Below are positions 6,329 through 13,945 of a stretch of 17,194 nt of DNA, piece after piece. Under the pieces are notes generated by a model, which was not told the origin of the DNA, made no database searches, and saw nothing but the letters and a program-made list of their open reading frames with translations. Location of the stretch: positions 1 to 17,194 of the forward strand of contig CAVGOA010000043.1 of assembly GCA_963630635.1 (NCBI GenBank), given 5' to 3'. The position numbers were made by a program, and so were the translations under genes. The stretch comes from Paratractidigestivibacter sp963630635. Lineage in GTDB: Bacteria; Actinomycetota; Coriobacteriia; Coriobacteriales; Atopobiaceae. Within the stretch, counting starts at the first letter, position 1, and every line of letters begins with the position of its first letter.

Positions 6329-8134
6329 ATGCCCAAGATTTCTGCAGGTAATCGACTATATTTGTACCGTTTGCTAGCCCGCGAGCTGGGCGTTGGCAAA
6401 CAAACCTTGATGTCTCGCGCGCAAGAAGTTCTTGAGGCCGACCAGATCTGGCCCCAGGACCTGGGCTTTGACGACATGCGCTCGTTGGCCGAGGAGCTGG
6501 ACGAGTTCATCAAGGTCACCGTCTTTAAGAAGGGCTACGTCTATGCGACCGTCCTGGCCAACGCCGATTACGACGCCATGCTAGAAAAGGCTGGCAAGGG
6601 CGGCGGCGAGAAGGCCCCGGCGGGCAAGTCGTGGAAGAAGAAGGGCGGCAAGGTCGTCAAGCCGCTCAAGCCCAAGCACATCGAAAAGGTCGTGGAGCCG
6701 GAGCCGGAGCCGGTCGTGGAGCCCGAGCCGGCGGCGGTTGTCGAAGAGACCGTCGAGGTCGGAGAGGCCAATGAAGCGCAGGTAGATGGCGAGAAGACCG
6801 TCGAGGTTGAGGTTGTTGAGGAGGCTGCTGCCGTGGCTGAGGTGATCACCGAGGCCCAGCCGGCATCTGAGCTGGAGGCCGAGCCGGAACCTGAGCCAGA
6901 GGCCGAGCCTGAACCCGCGCCCGAGCCCGTCCCCAACCCCGCCCCCACCTCGGTCCCGTCCATCTCGCTGACCATCACCTACGCGCCCGAGCCCCTGCCC
7001 GAGCTTGATCCGGATCCCGAGTCCGCCCCGGCCCCGGACTCCCTCCCCGCCCCGCAGCCCGCGGCCCCGGCCCGCCCGGCTCGCGCCCACAACGACCTGC
7101 CGCAGGACTTCTACGCCGACGTCCGCTGCCCCGACGAGCAGCTCAGCCGCCTCTATCAGCTGCTTCCCGCCGGCTGCGACCCCATGGCCGTCCTTGAAGA
7201 GGACTTCCACTCGGCCCGCTCGACCCACCAGCTGCAGGGCACGCGCAGCAACGTGGTCTTTCCCCTGCGCTTCCAAAAGGCCGACGGCACGCCCGCCCAG
7301 GTCACTCTCAAGAAGACCGTGCGCGCGCAGGCCGGCAAGCGTTGGGCCGTGGCCGCGATCGACGCCGACGAGCCCGAGGCTGTGGGCCTTGAAGGCATGG
7401 TGAGAAAAGCCGAGGGTGCCTGGTGCGCGCTGGCACAAGGCGACGACCTCACCGGCGTCGTGAGCCCCGAGGAAGAGCTCTCTCGCTTTGCCGTCCTGGG
7501 CGCCTGGGACAAGCTCCTGACCGATCTTGCCGCCCTGGCCGAGCCCGAGGACTGGGGTGCCGACCTTGGTATTCTTAAACAGTACCTGTGCATGGTCTTT
7601 GCGCGCGTACGCCGCCAGGGCCGCCTTTCCATGACCGACGACGGCTCTTCGGCCTCGTTCGACACCGGCCTGGTGACCGCAGAAGCCGAGCCGATCGCCG
7701 CCGTCTTCGAACCCTGCGATGGCCAAATTCCCTGGGAGCTCATGTGCTTCTCGACCAACGCCCAAGGCCGCCCGGCGACCTTTGAGGACCCGTTTGCCCA
7801 GGCAGACGCCCCGGCGCCCCTCACCTGGGCCAACATCGAGAACCTCCAGGGCAACACGGCACAGCTGCCCCGCGAGCTTCGCCTGCAGCTGCAAAAGGCG
7901 GCGAGAAACCCGCGCCACGCCACCCTGGCCTACGATGCCCCGGGCGACCGCGTGGTCAAGCTGCTGCCCGTCTCGGCGACACCCGGCGCGAAGGTCGCGG
8001 CCCTTCTCCCCGACGAGGCAAACAACCCGCAGGTCGTAGCCCTTCTCGACCCTGCCGACGCCTACGTGTGTGCCCGCGTGGCAAGCAGCGACCAGCCCGA
8101 GTGGCTGCGCCGCGCCGCCTTCCCACAGGGGTAA
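6329..8134 (+). CDS. OST-HTH/LOTUS-like + DUF3825-like protein with long Pro/Glu linker
   Basis: A 601-residue soluble protein, function unknown. Residues 6-77 resemble an OST-HTH/LOTUS winged helix: helices at LYLYRLLARE and KQTLMSRAQEVL, then WPQDLGFDDMRSLAEELDEF and the closing strands IKVTVFKKGYVYATV. This fold is a predicted RNA-binding module. Residues 88-120 are Lys/Gly-rich and basic; 123-205 are Glu/Pro/Val-rich (EPEPEP runs, coded in part by three tandem GAGCCG at 6695-6712); 205-250 are Pro-rich. From 258 a folded part resumes (FYADVRCPDEQL; GTRSNVVFPLRF). Residues 395-596 look like DUF3825: LTDLAALAEPEDWG, ILKQYL, ASFDTGLVT, IPWELMCF, LPRELRLQLQKAARNPR, RVVKLLPV and a terminal DQPEWLRRA. 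The family names come from recalled motif patterns, not a search. The ATG has AGAAAGG 6 nt upstream. It stands alone between divergent GH2 and downstream icd. Confidence 0.75.
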   Translation: MPKISAGNRLYLYRLLARELGVGKQTLMSRAQEVLEADQIWPQDLGFDDMRSLAEELDEFIKVTVFKKGYVYATVLANADYDAMLEKAGKGGGEKAPAGKSWKKKGGKVVKPLKPKHIEKVVEPEPEPVVEPEPAAVVEETVEVGEANEAQVDGEKTVEVEVVEEAAAVAEVITEAQPASELEAEPEPEPEAEPEPAPEPVPNPAPTSVPSISLTITYAPEPLPELDPDPESAPAPDSLPAPQPAAPARPARAHNDLPQDFYADVRCPDEQLSRLYQLLPAGCDPMAVLEEDFHSARSTHQLQGTRSNVVFPLRFQKADGTPAQVTLKKTVRAQAGKRWAVAAIDADEPEAVGLEGMVRKAEGAWCALAQGDDLTGVVSPEEELSRFAVLGAWDKLLTDLAALAEPEDWGADLGILKQYLCMVFARVRRQGRLSMTDDGSSASFDTGLVTAEAEPIAAVFEPCDGQIPWELMCFSTNAQGRPATFEDPFAQADAPAPLTWANIENLQGNTAQLPRELRLQLQKAARNPRHATLAYDAPGDRVVKLLPVSATPGAKVAALLPDEANNPQVVALLDPADAYVCARVASSDQPEWLRRAAFPQG

Positions 8135-8212
8135 CGGGCCCCGCCCGCCCGCGCGCCCGTCTCGCCGCCCGCGCCCCAACAAGTCCAAACTGTATCCACT
8201 GCGTCTCAATTC

Positions 8213-8241
8213 AAGCGGCCCCGCCCACCCCGGGGCCGCTT
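8213..8241. terminator. 10-bp perfect hairpin after the DUF3825-like gene
   Basis: AAGCGGCCCC (8213-8222) pairs perfectly with GGGGCCGCTT (8232-8241) around a 9-nt loop, 78 bp past the stop codon. No T-run follows on either strand, so efficient intrinsic termination is doubtful. Position between two genes with no other terminator makes a transcript-end role likely. Confidence 0.45.
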
Positions 8242-8314
8242 CGTGCTAAAGTGCCCAACTATTAGGCTTTTTAGCAGGCCTTTCAACGGCCACCCAACAG
8301 CTTTGGAGGCGCGC

Positions 8315-9529
8315 ATGTCCAAGATTCAGATGAAGACCCCGCTCGTCGAGATGGACGGCGACGAGATGACCCGCATCATCTGGCAGATCATCAAAGACGA
8401 GCTTATCTGCCCCTACGTCGACCTCAAGACCGAGTACTACGACCTGGGCCTTGAGTACCGCGACCAGACCGATGACCAGGTGACCATCGACTCGGCCGAG
8501 GCCACCAAGCGCCTGGGCGTGGCCGTCAAGTGCGCCACCATCACCCCCAACGCCGCCCGCGTCGAGGAGTACCACCTCAAGCAAATGTGGAAGAGCCCCA
8601 ACGGCACCATCCGTGCCCTTCTCGACGGCACCGTTTTTCGCGCCCCCATCGTGGTCAAGGGTATCGACCCGGTTGTGACCTCGTGGAAGAAGCCCATCAC
8701 CATCGCCCGTCACGCCTACGGCGACGTCTACAAGAACGCCGAGATGCGCATCCCCGGCCCCGGCAAGGTCGAGCTGGTCTACACCGCAGCCGACGGCACC
8801 CAGACCCGCGAGCTTGTCCACGACTTCACCGGCGCGGGCGTGGTCCAGGGCCAGCACAACCTGGACGACTCCATCGAGAGTTTTGCCCGCAGCTGCTTCG
8901 AGTACGCCCTGGCCACCAAGCAAGACCTGTGGTTTGCCACCAAGGACACCATCTCTAAGAAGTACGACCACCGCTTCAAGGACGTCTTTGCCGACCTCTA
9001 CGAGGCCGAGTACAAGGCCGCCTTCGAGGCCGCGGGCACCGAGTACTTCTATACCCTGATCGACGACGCCGTGGCCCGCATCATGAAGGCCGAGGGCGGC
9101 TTTATCTGGGCCTGCAAGAACTACGACGGCGACGTCATGAGCGACATGCTCTCCAGCGCCTTTGGCAGCCTGGCCATGATGACGTCTGTCCTTGTGAGCC
9201 CCCACGGCTACTTTGAGTACGAGGCCGCCCACGGCACCGTCCAACGCCACTACTACAAGCACCTCAAGGGGGAGGCCACGTCCACCAACTCGGTGGCCAC
9301 GATCTTTGCCTGGACCGGCGCCCTGCGCAAGCGCGGCGAGCTTGACGAGACGCCCGAGCTGGTCGACTTCGCCAACCGCCTTGAGGCCGCCACGCTGCAC
9401 ACCATCGAGGCCGGCAAGATGACGGGCGACCTGGCCCGCATCACCTCGCTGGAAAACCCCGTGACCCTGGGCACCCGCGAGTTCATCCTTGCAATTCGTG
9501 AGACGTTGGACGCCGAGGCCGCCGCATAG
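8315..9529 (+). CDS. icd: NADP-dependent isocitrate dehydrogenase, eukaryotic-type homodimer
   Basis: A 404-residue enzyme converting isocitrate plus NADP+ to 2-oxoglutarate, CO2 and NADPH in the cytoplasm. It is near full family length from MKTPLVEMDGDEMTRIIW onward. PITIARHAYGDVY carries R132 and Y135, in the substrate-binding block, at the same numbering as human IDH1. ATKDTISKKYDHRFKD and GGFIWACKNYDGDVMSD are typical, the latter carrying metal-ligand Asp residues. In EAAHGTVQRHY (303-313), R311 and H312 are the pair that binds the NADP 2'-phosphate, so NADP rather than NAD is predicted. The ATG at 8315 has TTGGAGG upstream; the frame is open 24 residues further but without a ribosome site. 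It stands alone, with no other citrate-branch gene in view. It probably supplies 2-oxoglutarate for glutamate and NADPH for synthesis. Confidence 0.95.
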   Translation: MSKIQMKTPLVEMDGDEMTRIIWQIIKDELICPYVDLKTEYYDLGLEYRDQTDDQVTIDSAEATKRLGVAVKCATITPNAARVEEYHLKQMWKSPNGTIRALLDGTVFRAPIVVKGIDPVVTSWKKPITIARHAYGDVYKNAEMRIPGPGKVELVYTAADGTQTRELVHDFTGAGVVQGQHNLDDSIESFARSCFEYALATKQDLWFATKDTISKKYDHRFKDVFADLYEAEYKAAFEAAGTEYFYTLIDDAVARIMKAEGGFIWACKNYDGDVMSDMLSSAFGSLAMMTSVLVSPHGYFEYEAAHGTVQRHYYKHLKGEATSTNSVATIFAWTGALRKRGELDETPELVDFANRLEAATLHTIEAGKMTGDLARITSLENPVTLGTREFILAIRETLDAEAAA

Positions 9530-9561
9530 CCCTTCTCGCGTTAAACTAAGGCAAAGTCAGT

Positions 9562-9590
9562 CGCCCGCCAGGTTTTATGCCAGGCGGGCG
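9562..9590 (+). terminator. Probable terminator after icd
   Basis: CGCCCGCC (9562-9569) pairs with GGCGGGCG (9583-9590). An A-A mismatch and two further G-C pairs lie inside, with an AT-rich loop. It is followed by CTTTG, only a weak T-run. It separates icd from panB. Confidence 0.6.
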
Positions 9591-9649
9591 CTTTGTGCGC
9601 GGCGCCCTGTCACGGTCGCGCACCCACGGGAAGAAACACGGAGAAGAAC

Positions 9650-10495
9650 ATGGCCAAAAACACGGTCCTCACGCTTAAAAAGAAGGTGGACGAGGGCGGC
9701 AAGGTCACAATGCTGACCAGCTACGACTACACGATGGCGGCTCTTACCGAGGCCGCCGGGATCGACATGATCCTGGTGGGCGACTCGCTAGGCATGACCA
9801 TGATGGGTTACGACTCTACCCTGCCGGTGACCATGGACGACATGGTCCACCACACCCGCTGCGTCACGCGCGCCACCAACAACACGTTTGTCGTGGCAGA
9901 CATGCCCTTCATGTCCTACCAGGCAAGCATCGAGCAGGCGCTGGAGAACGCCGGCCGCCTGATGAAGGAGGGCCGCGCCCAGGCCGTCAAGCTCGAGGGC
10001 GGTGCGCGCGTGGTCAACGAGATCCGCGCCATGGTCGAGGCGGGCATCCCCGTGGTGGGCCACCTGGGCTTAACGCCGCAGTCGGTCAACGCCTTTGGCG
10101 GCTTTAAGGTGCAGGGCAAGTCGGTCGAGGCAGCGCGCCAGCTGGTCGATGATGCCCTGGTCATCGAGGCCGCGGGCGCCTTCGCCATCGTGCTGGAGTG
10201 CGTGCCGGCAAACCTGGCAACCTACATCACCAGCCAGCTGACCAGCGCGTTTACGATCGGCATCGGTGCGGGCGCGGGTTGCGACGGCCAGGTCTTGGTT
10301 GTCCAGGACATGCTGGCCATGACCGCCGGCGGCTTCAAGCCCAAGATGGTGCGGCAGTTTTCACAGGTAGGCCAGGCCATTCTCGACGCCTTTTCCGCCT
10401 ATGACCAGGCAATTCAATCCGGCGACTTCCCCTCTGCCGCCGAGAGCTACAAGGACCTCGACCCCGAGGTCATGTCTCAAGTAAGGAGCAACTAA
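9650..10495 (+). CDS. panB: 3-methyl-2-oxobutanoate hydroxymethyltransferase (ketopantoate hydroxymethyltransferase)
   Basis: A 281-residue TIM-barrel enzyme that moves the one-carbon unit of 5,10-methylene-tetrahydrofolate onto alpha-ketoisovalerate to give ketopantoate, the first committed step of pantothenate synthesis. The metal-binding Asp residues appear as D45 in ILVGDSLGM and D84 in VVADMPFMSY, at the same numbering as recalled for the E. coli enzyme. VKLEGG (113-118) and IVLECVPA, with the likely catalytic Glu at 183, complete the active site. The ATG at 9650 has GGAGAAG upstream; the frame is open a little further but lacks a ribosome site. It is first in the pan cluster, and its stop codon abuts the panC start with no spacer, so the two are translationally coupled. 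Confidence 0.96.
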   Translation: MAKNTVLTLKKKVDEGGKVTMLTSYDYTMAALTEAAGIDMILVGDSLGMTMMGYDSTLPVTMDDMVHHTRCVTRATNNTFVVADMPFMSYQASIEQALENAGRLMKEGRAQAVKLEGGARVVNEIRAMVEAGIPVVGHLGLTPQSVNAFGGFKVQGKSVEAARQLVDDALVIEAAGAFAIVLECVPANLATYITSQLTSAFTIGIGAGAGCDGQVLVVQDMLAMTAGGFKPKMVRQFSQVGQAILDAFSAYDQAIQSGDFPSAAESYKDLDPEVMSQVRSN

Positions 10496-11350
10496 ATGCA
10501 GACCGCATCTACCGTAGCCGAGGTTCGCGAACAGGTTCGTGCCTGGCGCCGCGAGGGCCTGACCGTTGGCCTTGTCCCCACCATGGGCTTTTTGCACGAG
10601 GGCCACAAGAGCCTGATCGTGCGCGCCGCCGCCGAGAACGACCGCGTTGTGGTTTCGGACTTCGTGAACCCCACGCAGTTTGGCCCCAACGAGGACCTGG
10701 AGAGCTACCCTCGCGACTTCGAGCGCGACTGCGCCCTGTGCGAGGAGGCCGGCGCCGCCCTGGTCTTCCACCCCGAGCCTGCCGAGATGTACGCGCCCGA
10801 CGCCTGCACCTACGTCAACATGGACGCCCTCACGCACGAGCTGTGCGGTCTTACGCGCCCGATCCACTTCCGCGGCGTGTGCACCGTGGTCTCGAAGCTT
10901 TTCAACATCGTGACCCCCGATCGCGCCTACTTTGGCCAGAAGGACGCCCAGCAGCTGGCTGTCATTCGCCGCATGGTGCGCGACCTTAACTTTGGGATCG
11001 AAATCGTGGGCTGCCCCATCGTGCGCGAGGAGGACGGCCTGGCAAAGAGCTCCCGCAACACGTACCTGTCTGACGACGAGCGCGTTGCGGCCCTGTGCCT
11101 GTCTCGTGCTGTTTTTGCAGGTCAGAAGCTTGTCCAGGACGGCGAGAAGGACGCGAGCGTGGTCCTGGCCGCCATGCGCGCCATCATCGAGGCCGAGCCC
11201 TTGGCCAAGATCGACTACGTTAAGATGGTCGACTTCAACAACATCGAGCAGATCGAGCGCATTGAGGACGCGCCTGTGCTGTGCGCCATGGCCGTCTACG
11301 TGGGCAAGACCCGCCTGATCGACAACTTCATCTTTGACCCGGCGGCCTAA
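10496..11350 (+). CDS. panC: Pantothenate synthetase (pantoate--beta-alanine ligase)
   Basis: A 284-residue cytoplasmic ligase joining pantoate and beta-alanine with ATP, through a pantoyl-adenylate, to give pantothenate. It is the usual family length. It has the nucleotidyl-transferase signature PTMGFLHEGHKSL with the HxGH motif at 34-37, FVNPTQFGPNEDL at 56-68, the adenylate-binding YFGQKDAQQL at 145-154 and GLAKSSRNTYLS at 181-192 (the KMSKS-like loop). The start codon directly follows the panB stop, and its Shine-Dalgarno TAAGGAG (10482-10488) lies inside the end of panB. The next gene starts directly after its own stop, giving three cistrons with zero spacing. Confidence 0.97.
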   Translation: MQTASTVAEVREQVRAWRREGLTVGLVPTMGFLHEGHKSLIVRAAAENDRVVVSDFVNPTQFGPNEDLESYPRDFERDCALCEEAGAALVFHPEPAEMYAPDACTYVNMDALTHELCGLTRPIHFRGVCTVVSKLFNIVTPDRAYFGQKDAQQLAVIRRMVRDLNFGIEIVGCPIVREEDGLAKSSRNTYLSDDERVAALCLSRAVFAGQKLVQDGEKDASVVLAAMRAIIEAEPLAKIDYVKMVDFNNIEQIERIEDAPVLCAMAVYVGKTRLIDNFIFDPAA

Positions 11351-12184
11351 GTGGGCGCCGCGCCCAAGATAGCCTTCATCGGAGCCGGCAAGGTTGGCTG
11401 CTCTTTGGCCCGCTACCTGCGGGAAGGGGGCGCCGACCCTGTCGGCTTCTTCTCGCCTACGCCCCAGCACGCCGCCCAGGCCGCGGCCTTTGCTGGCGGG
11501 GTCGCATTTGAATCTTCCCCAAACCTGATTGCCGCCGCAGACGTCACCTTCCTGACCTGCACCGATACCGAGCTGCCCAAAATCGCACGCCGGTTGGGGG
11601 AAGATTGCGCTCCCGACACCCTTCGCGGCAAGGTCATTGCGCACTGCTCTGGCGCCCTGGGGTCCCAGGTCCTGGCTCCCCTGCGCGAGGCCGGCGCGGC
11701 CGTGGCCTCATGCCACCCGCTCTATGCCGTTAGCAGCCGATTTGACTGCTGGCAGGAGCTTTCGCGCGCTTGGTTCACGCTTGAAGGCGACGACGCCGCG
11801 GTCGATACGCTTGAGGCCCTTCTCGCCAAATGCGGTAACCACGTAGCGCGCATCCCGGCTGGCCAAAAGGTGCGCTACCACGCCGCAGCCGTCATGGCCT
11901 CCAACTTGGTCGTTGGCCTTTACGAGACGGCCGCCCGCGAGCTTGAGACCTGCGGGTTCTCCGCCCAAGACGCCCAGGACGCCCTGGCCCCGCTCTTCTT
12001 GGGCAACGCCCAGCACATCGCCAGCGATGGCGTGGCCGCCTCCCTCACTGGGCCGGCTGCCCGTCACGACTCCGCCACAATCGACGCCCATCTGAGCTGT
12101 CTTTCTGGAGATAGCAGGCAGATTTACCGCTTACTCACCGACGTGTTGTACTCTATCGCAGACCAAAACAGCCAGAACGGCTAA
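11351..12184 (+). CDS. panG: Rossmann-like/DUF2520 protein, probable PanG-type ketopantoate reductase
   Basis: A 277-residue NAD(P)-binding protein. The N-terminal Rossmann fold has IAFIGAGKVG (G11-G16), a typical dinucleotide loop, and VIAHCSGALGS near 95-105. The C-terminal helical half matches DUF2520 (CHPLYAVSS at 121-129; RYHAAAVMASNLV at 175-187). No classical PanE is in the cluster, yet the reduction of ketopantoate to pantoate is the one step missing between PanB and PanC. From memory, a DUF2520-type reductase named PanG fills this step in Francisella, and similar genes accompany panBC elsewhere. Function here is therefore inferred from family and position. The start is GTG directly after the panC stop, with no clear Shine-Dalgarno, which fits translation by coupling. 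IlvC could also supply the activity. Confidence 0.75.
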   Translation: MGAAPKIAFIGAGKVGCSLARYLREGGADPVGFFSPTPQHAAQAAAFAGGVAFESSPNLIAAADVTFLTCTDTELPKIARRLGEDCAPDTLRGKVIAHCSGALGSQVLAPLREAGAAVASCHPLYAVSSRFDCWQELSRAWFTLEGDDAAVDTLEALLAKCGNHVARIPAGQKVRYHAAAVMASNLVVGLYETAARELETCGFSAQDAQDALAPLFLGNAQHIASDGVAASLTGPAARHDSATIDAHLSCLSGDSRQIYRLLTDVLYSIADQNSQNG

Positions 12185-12217
12185 ACGTTCACCTTCCACC
12201 TAGGAGTTCACCCGCAC

Positions 12218-12610
12218 ATGGTCCTTAACATGCTCAAAGGCAAGATTCACCGCGCTACCGTCGTGCAGGCGGAGCTGGACTACGTGGGCTCTATCACCAT
12301 CGACGAGGACCTCATGGACGCCGCGGGCATCCTTGAGTACGAGAAGGTCCAGGTGGCCGACGTCAACAACGGCAACCGACTTGAGACCTACGTCATCGCC
12401 GGCGAGCGCGGCAGCGGTATGATCTGCCTTAACGGTGCCGCCGCGCACTACGTTGAGGTGGGCGACAAGGTCATCATCATGTGCTATGCCCAGATGGACC
12501 AGGCCGAGGCCCGCGCCTTCCAGCCCCACGTGGTGTTTGTGGATGAGAAGAACGCGATTTCGCGCATCACTCGCTACGAGAAGCACGGCCGCCTGGAGGA
12601 CATGGCGTAG
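12218..12610 (+). CDS. panD: Aspartate 1-decarboxylase precursor
   Basis: A 130-residue pyruvoyl enzyme that decarboxylates aspartate to beta-alanine, the second substrate of PanC. The proenzyme cuts itself at Gly24-Ser25 within LDYVGSITID, giving a small beta chain and an alpha chain whose Ser25 becomes the pyruvoyl group. MLKGKIHRATV at the start (catalytic Lys9 in KIH), AAGILEYEKV, YVIAGERGSG and LNGAAAHYVEVGDKVIIM are all family blocks. The ATG at 12218 fits the family N-terminus; AGGAG lies 12 nt upstream, slightly long, and the Met at 12230 is a less likely alternative. It follows the reductase by 33 bp and is last in the cluster, before a strong terminator. Confidence 0.97.
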   Translation: MVLNMLKGKIHRATVVQAELDYVGSITIDEDLMDAAGILEYEKVQVADVNNGNRLETYVIAGERGSGMICLNGAAAHYVEVGDKVIIMCYAQMDQAEARAFQPHVVFVDEKNAISRITRYEKHGRLEDMA

Positions 12611-12656
12611 CGACGGAGTGTTTTGAGGCGCACCGGGGCATTTTGACCGAGTTTTT

Positions 12657-12688
12657 CGCGGGGTTCCACACGGAGCCCCGCGTTTTTT
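12657..12688 (+). terminator. Strong intrinsic terminator of the pan cluster
   Basis: CGCGGGGTTCC (12657-12667) pairs with GGAGCCCCGCG (12672-12682) through 11 base pairs including one U-G wobble. The loop is ACAC and six T follow (12683-12688). A textbook Rho-independent terminator 46 bp past the panD stop. Confidence 0.92.
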
Positions 12689-12705
12689 ATGCCCGCGAAA
12701 CCGCA

Positions 12706-12841
12706 AGCGTGACCTCTTCCACTTTAAATCTAGGATTGCCAGGTAGCCCGCGCGTCAGACACCCTTGTCAACTGGGCAAACGTAATTGCCAAGGCCTTGG
12801 CTACTCGGCAAAGTCAGATTTAAAGTGGAAGAGGTCACGCT
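12706..12841. repeat. 136-bp imperfect palindrome with perfect 26-bp terminal arms
   Basis: Arms 12706-12731 and 12816-12841 are exact reverse complements (26 of 26). Inside them, after a 4x4 internal loop, TTGCC (12736-12740) pairs with GGCAA (12807-12811), then a 2x2 loop, then GTAGCC (12743-12748) pairs with GGCTAC (12799-12804). The centre holds a further hairpin, GGCAA (12775-12779) with TTGCC (12786-12790). The arms are AT-richer than the surroundings and contain TTTAAA. There is no ORF inside and no transposase nearby. It occupies most of the 371-bp gene-free stretch 12611-12981 after the pan terminator; apart from the ribosome site of the next gene I see nothing else certain there. 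The layout fits a small non-autonomous mobile element (MITE-like) or a structured RNA. No clean target-site duplication is visible. Confidence 0.85.
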
Positions 12842-12981
12842 CGAAAATTTTGGGGCCAGCCGCAGGCGTCGAAATCGGCCAAATAGCCCGCTGGCGGGAC
12901 CGTTCGGCGGCGTTGTGCCCGCGCGGTCACCGATGCGTCACACTAAACCCACTTGACCCCGGTTCAAAAAAGGAAGCACCC

Positions 12982-13914
12982 ATGGCTTTTAAGAAGATCG
13001 TTGTCGCGGGCGGCGGAGTCCTTGGCAGCCAAATCGCGTTCCAGGCGGCCTACTGCGGCTTTGACGTGACCATTTGGCTGCGCAGCGAGGGCTCGATCGG
13101 CCGCACGCAGCCCAAGCTCGACAAGCTTCGCCAGACCTATATCGATGAAATCGAGGCCATGGCCGCAGGCTCCGGCACCTGGTGCGCGGGCATCGCCGAC
13201 TCGGATAAGCCCCTGGACCGCGAGGCCTGCCTTGCCAAGGTCCAGACCGCCTACGAGGGCCTTCACCTCGAGCTCGATATGGCAGCGGCCGTCGCTGACG
13301 CCGACCTGGTAATCGAGTCCATGTCCGAGGACCCCAAGGCCAAGATCGAGTTCTACCAAAAGCTCGCGCCCCTCATGCCCGCCAAGACCGTGCTGGCCAC
13401 CAACTCGTCCACCCTGCTGCCCAGCCAGTTTGCCAAGTACACCGGCCGCCCCGACAAGTACATCGCCCTGCACTTTGCCAACTCAATCTGGAAGAACAAC
13501 ACCGCCGAGGTCATGGGCCACGCGGGCACCAGCCAGGCCGTCTTTGACCAGACCATCGAGTTTGCCAACCAGATTCGCATGCTTGCCCTGCCGGTTCGTA
13601 AGGAGAAGAGCGGCTACCTCTTGAACTCCATGCTCGTGCCGTTTTTGCTCTCGGGCCTGGACCTGTGGGCAGGCGGAGTCTCGGACCCCAAGAGCATCGA
13701 CATCGCCTGGGAGCACGGCACCGGCGCGCCCAAGGGCCCCTTCCGCATCATCGACACGGTGGGTCTGGCCACGGCCTACAACATCGTGTTGCAGTTCCAA
13801 AGCGTGCCCGGCCTGCTCAATCCCCTGTTCAAGAAGATGATGCTTCCGTACAACTACAAAGAGATGGCGCGCCTGCTTAAGGACATGATCGACCGCGGCC
13901 AGACCTTCTACTAA
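12982..13914 (+). CDS. 3-hydroxyacyl-CoA dehydrogenase family protein (divergent)
   Basis: A 310-residue NAD-dependent dehydrogenase. The N-terminal Rossmann fold begins KKIVVAGGGVLGSQIAFQAA (GxGxxG at 10-15). DADLVIESMSEDPKAK near 107-121, ATNSSTL at 139-145 (Ser contacts) and ALHFANSIWKNNTAEVM, with H164 and E176 as the likely catalytic His-Glu pair, follow the 3HCDH plan; GYLLNSML (211-218) supplies the conserved Asn. Instead of the usual HFFNPVPVMKLVEV it has HFANSIWKNNTAEV, so the substrate pocket differs from butyryl-CoA-type enzymes. The ATG at 12982 has AAAAAAGGA upstream; the longer open frame back to 12643 crosses the pan terminator and the palindrome and is rejected. It stands alone: no thiolase, crotonase or acyl-CoA dehydrogenase is near, so its pathway is open. 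It could be a reductase of some other 3-keto acid or acyl-CoA. Confidence 0.82.
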   Translation: MAFKKIVVAGGGVLGSQIAFQAAYCGFDVTIWLRSEGSIGRTQPKLDKLRQTYIDEIEAMAAGSGTWCAGIADSDKPLDREACLAKVQTAYEGLHLELDMAAAVADADLVIESMSEDPKAKIEFYQKLAPLMPAKTVLATNSSTLLPSQFAKYTGRPDKYIALHFANSIWKNNTAEVMGHAGTSQAVFDQTIEFANQIRMLALPVRKEKSGYLLNSMLVPFLLSGLDLWAGGVSDPKSIDIAWEHGTGAPKGPFRIIDTVGLATAYNIVLQFQSVPGLLNPLFKKMMLPYNYKEMARLLKDMIDRGQTFY

Positions 13915-13945
13915 GATCGCGCGGCACCAACCCATCGCCCTACCT

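Noticed and set aside
6695..6712. Three tandem GAGCCG hexamers as a DNA repeat element
   Set aside because: They are best explained as codons for Glu-Pro repeats in the linker of the coding gene; variation is likely but there is no separate element.
6581..8209. Open frame of 542 codons antisense to the LOTUS-DUF3825 gene
   Set aside because: Gly/Arg-rich composition typical of a shadow frame; the plus-strand reading has a ribosome site and structured domains.
10361..11644. Long antisense open frame across panB, panC and panG
   Set aside because: It spans three well-identified coupled genes, and its product has no recognisable motifs.
12643..12981. N-terminal extension of the 3HCDH-like gene
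   Set aside because: It would translate through the pan terminator and the palindromic element; the ATG at 12982 has a good ribosome site and places the Rossmann fold at the N-terminus.
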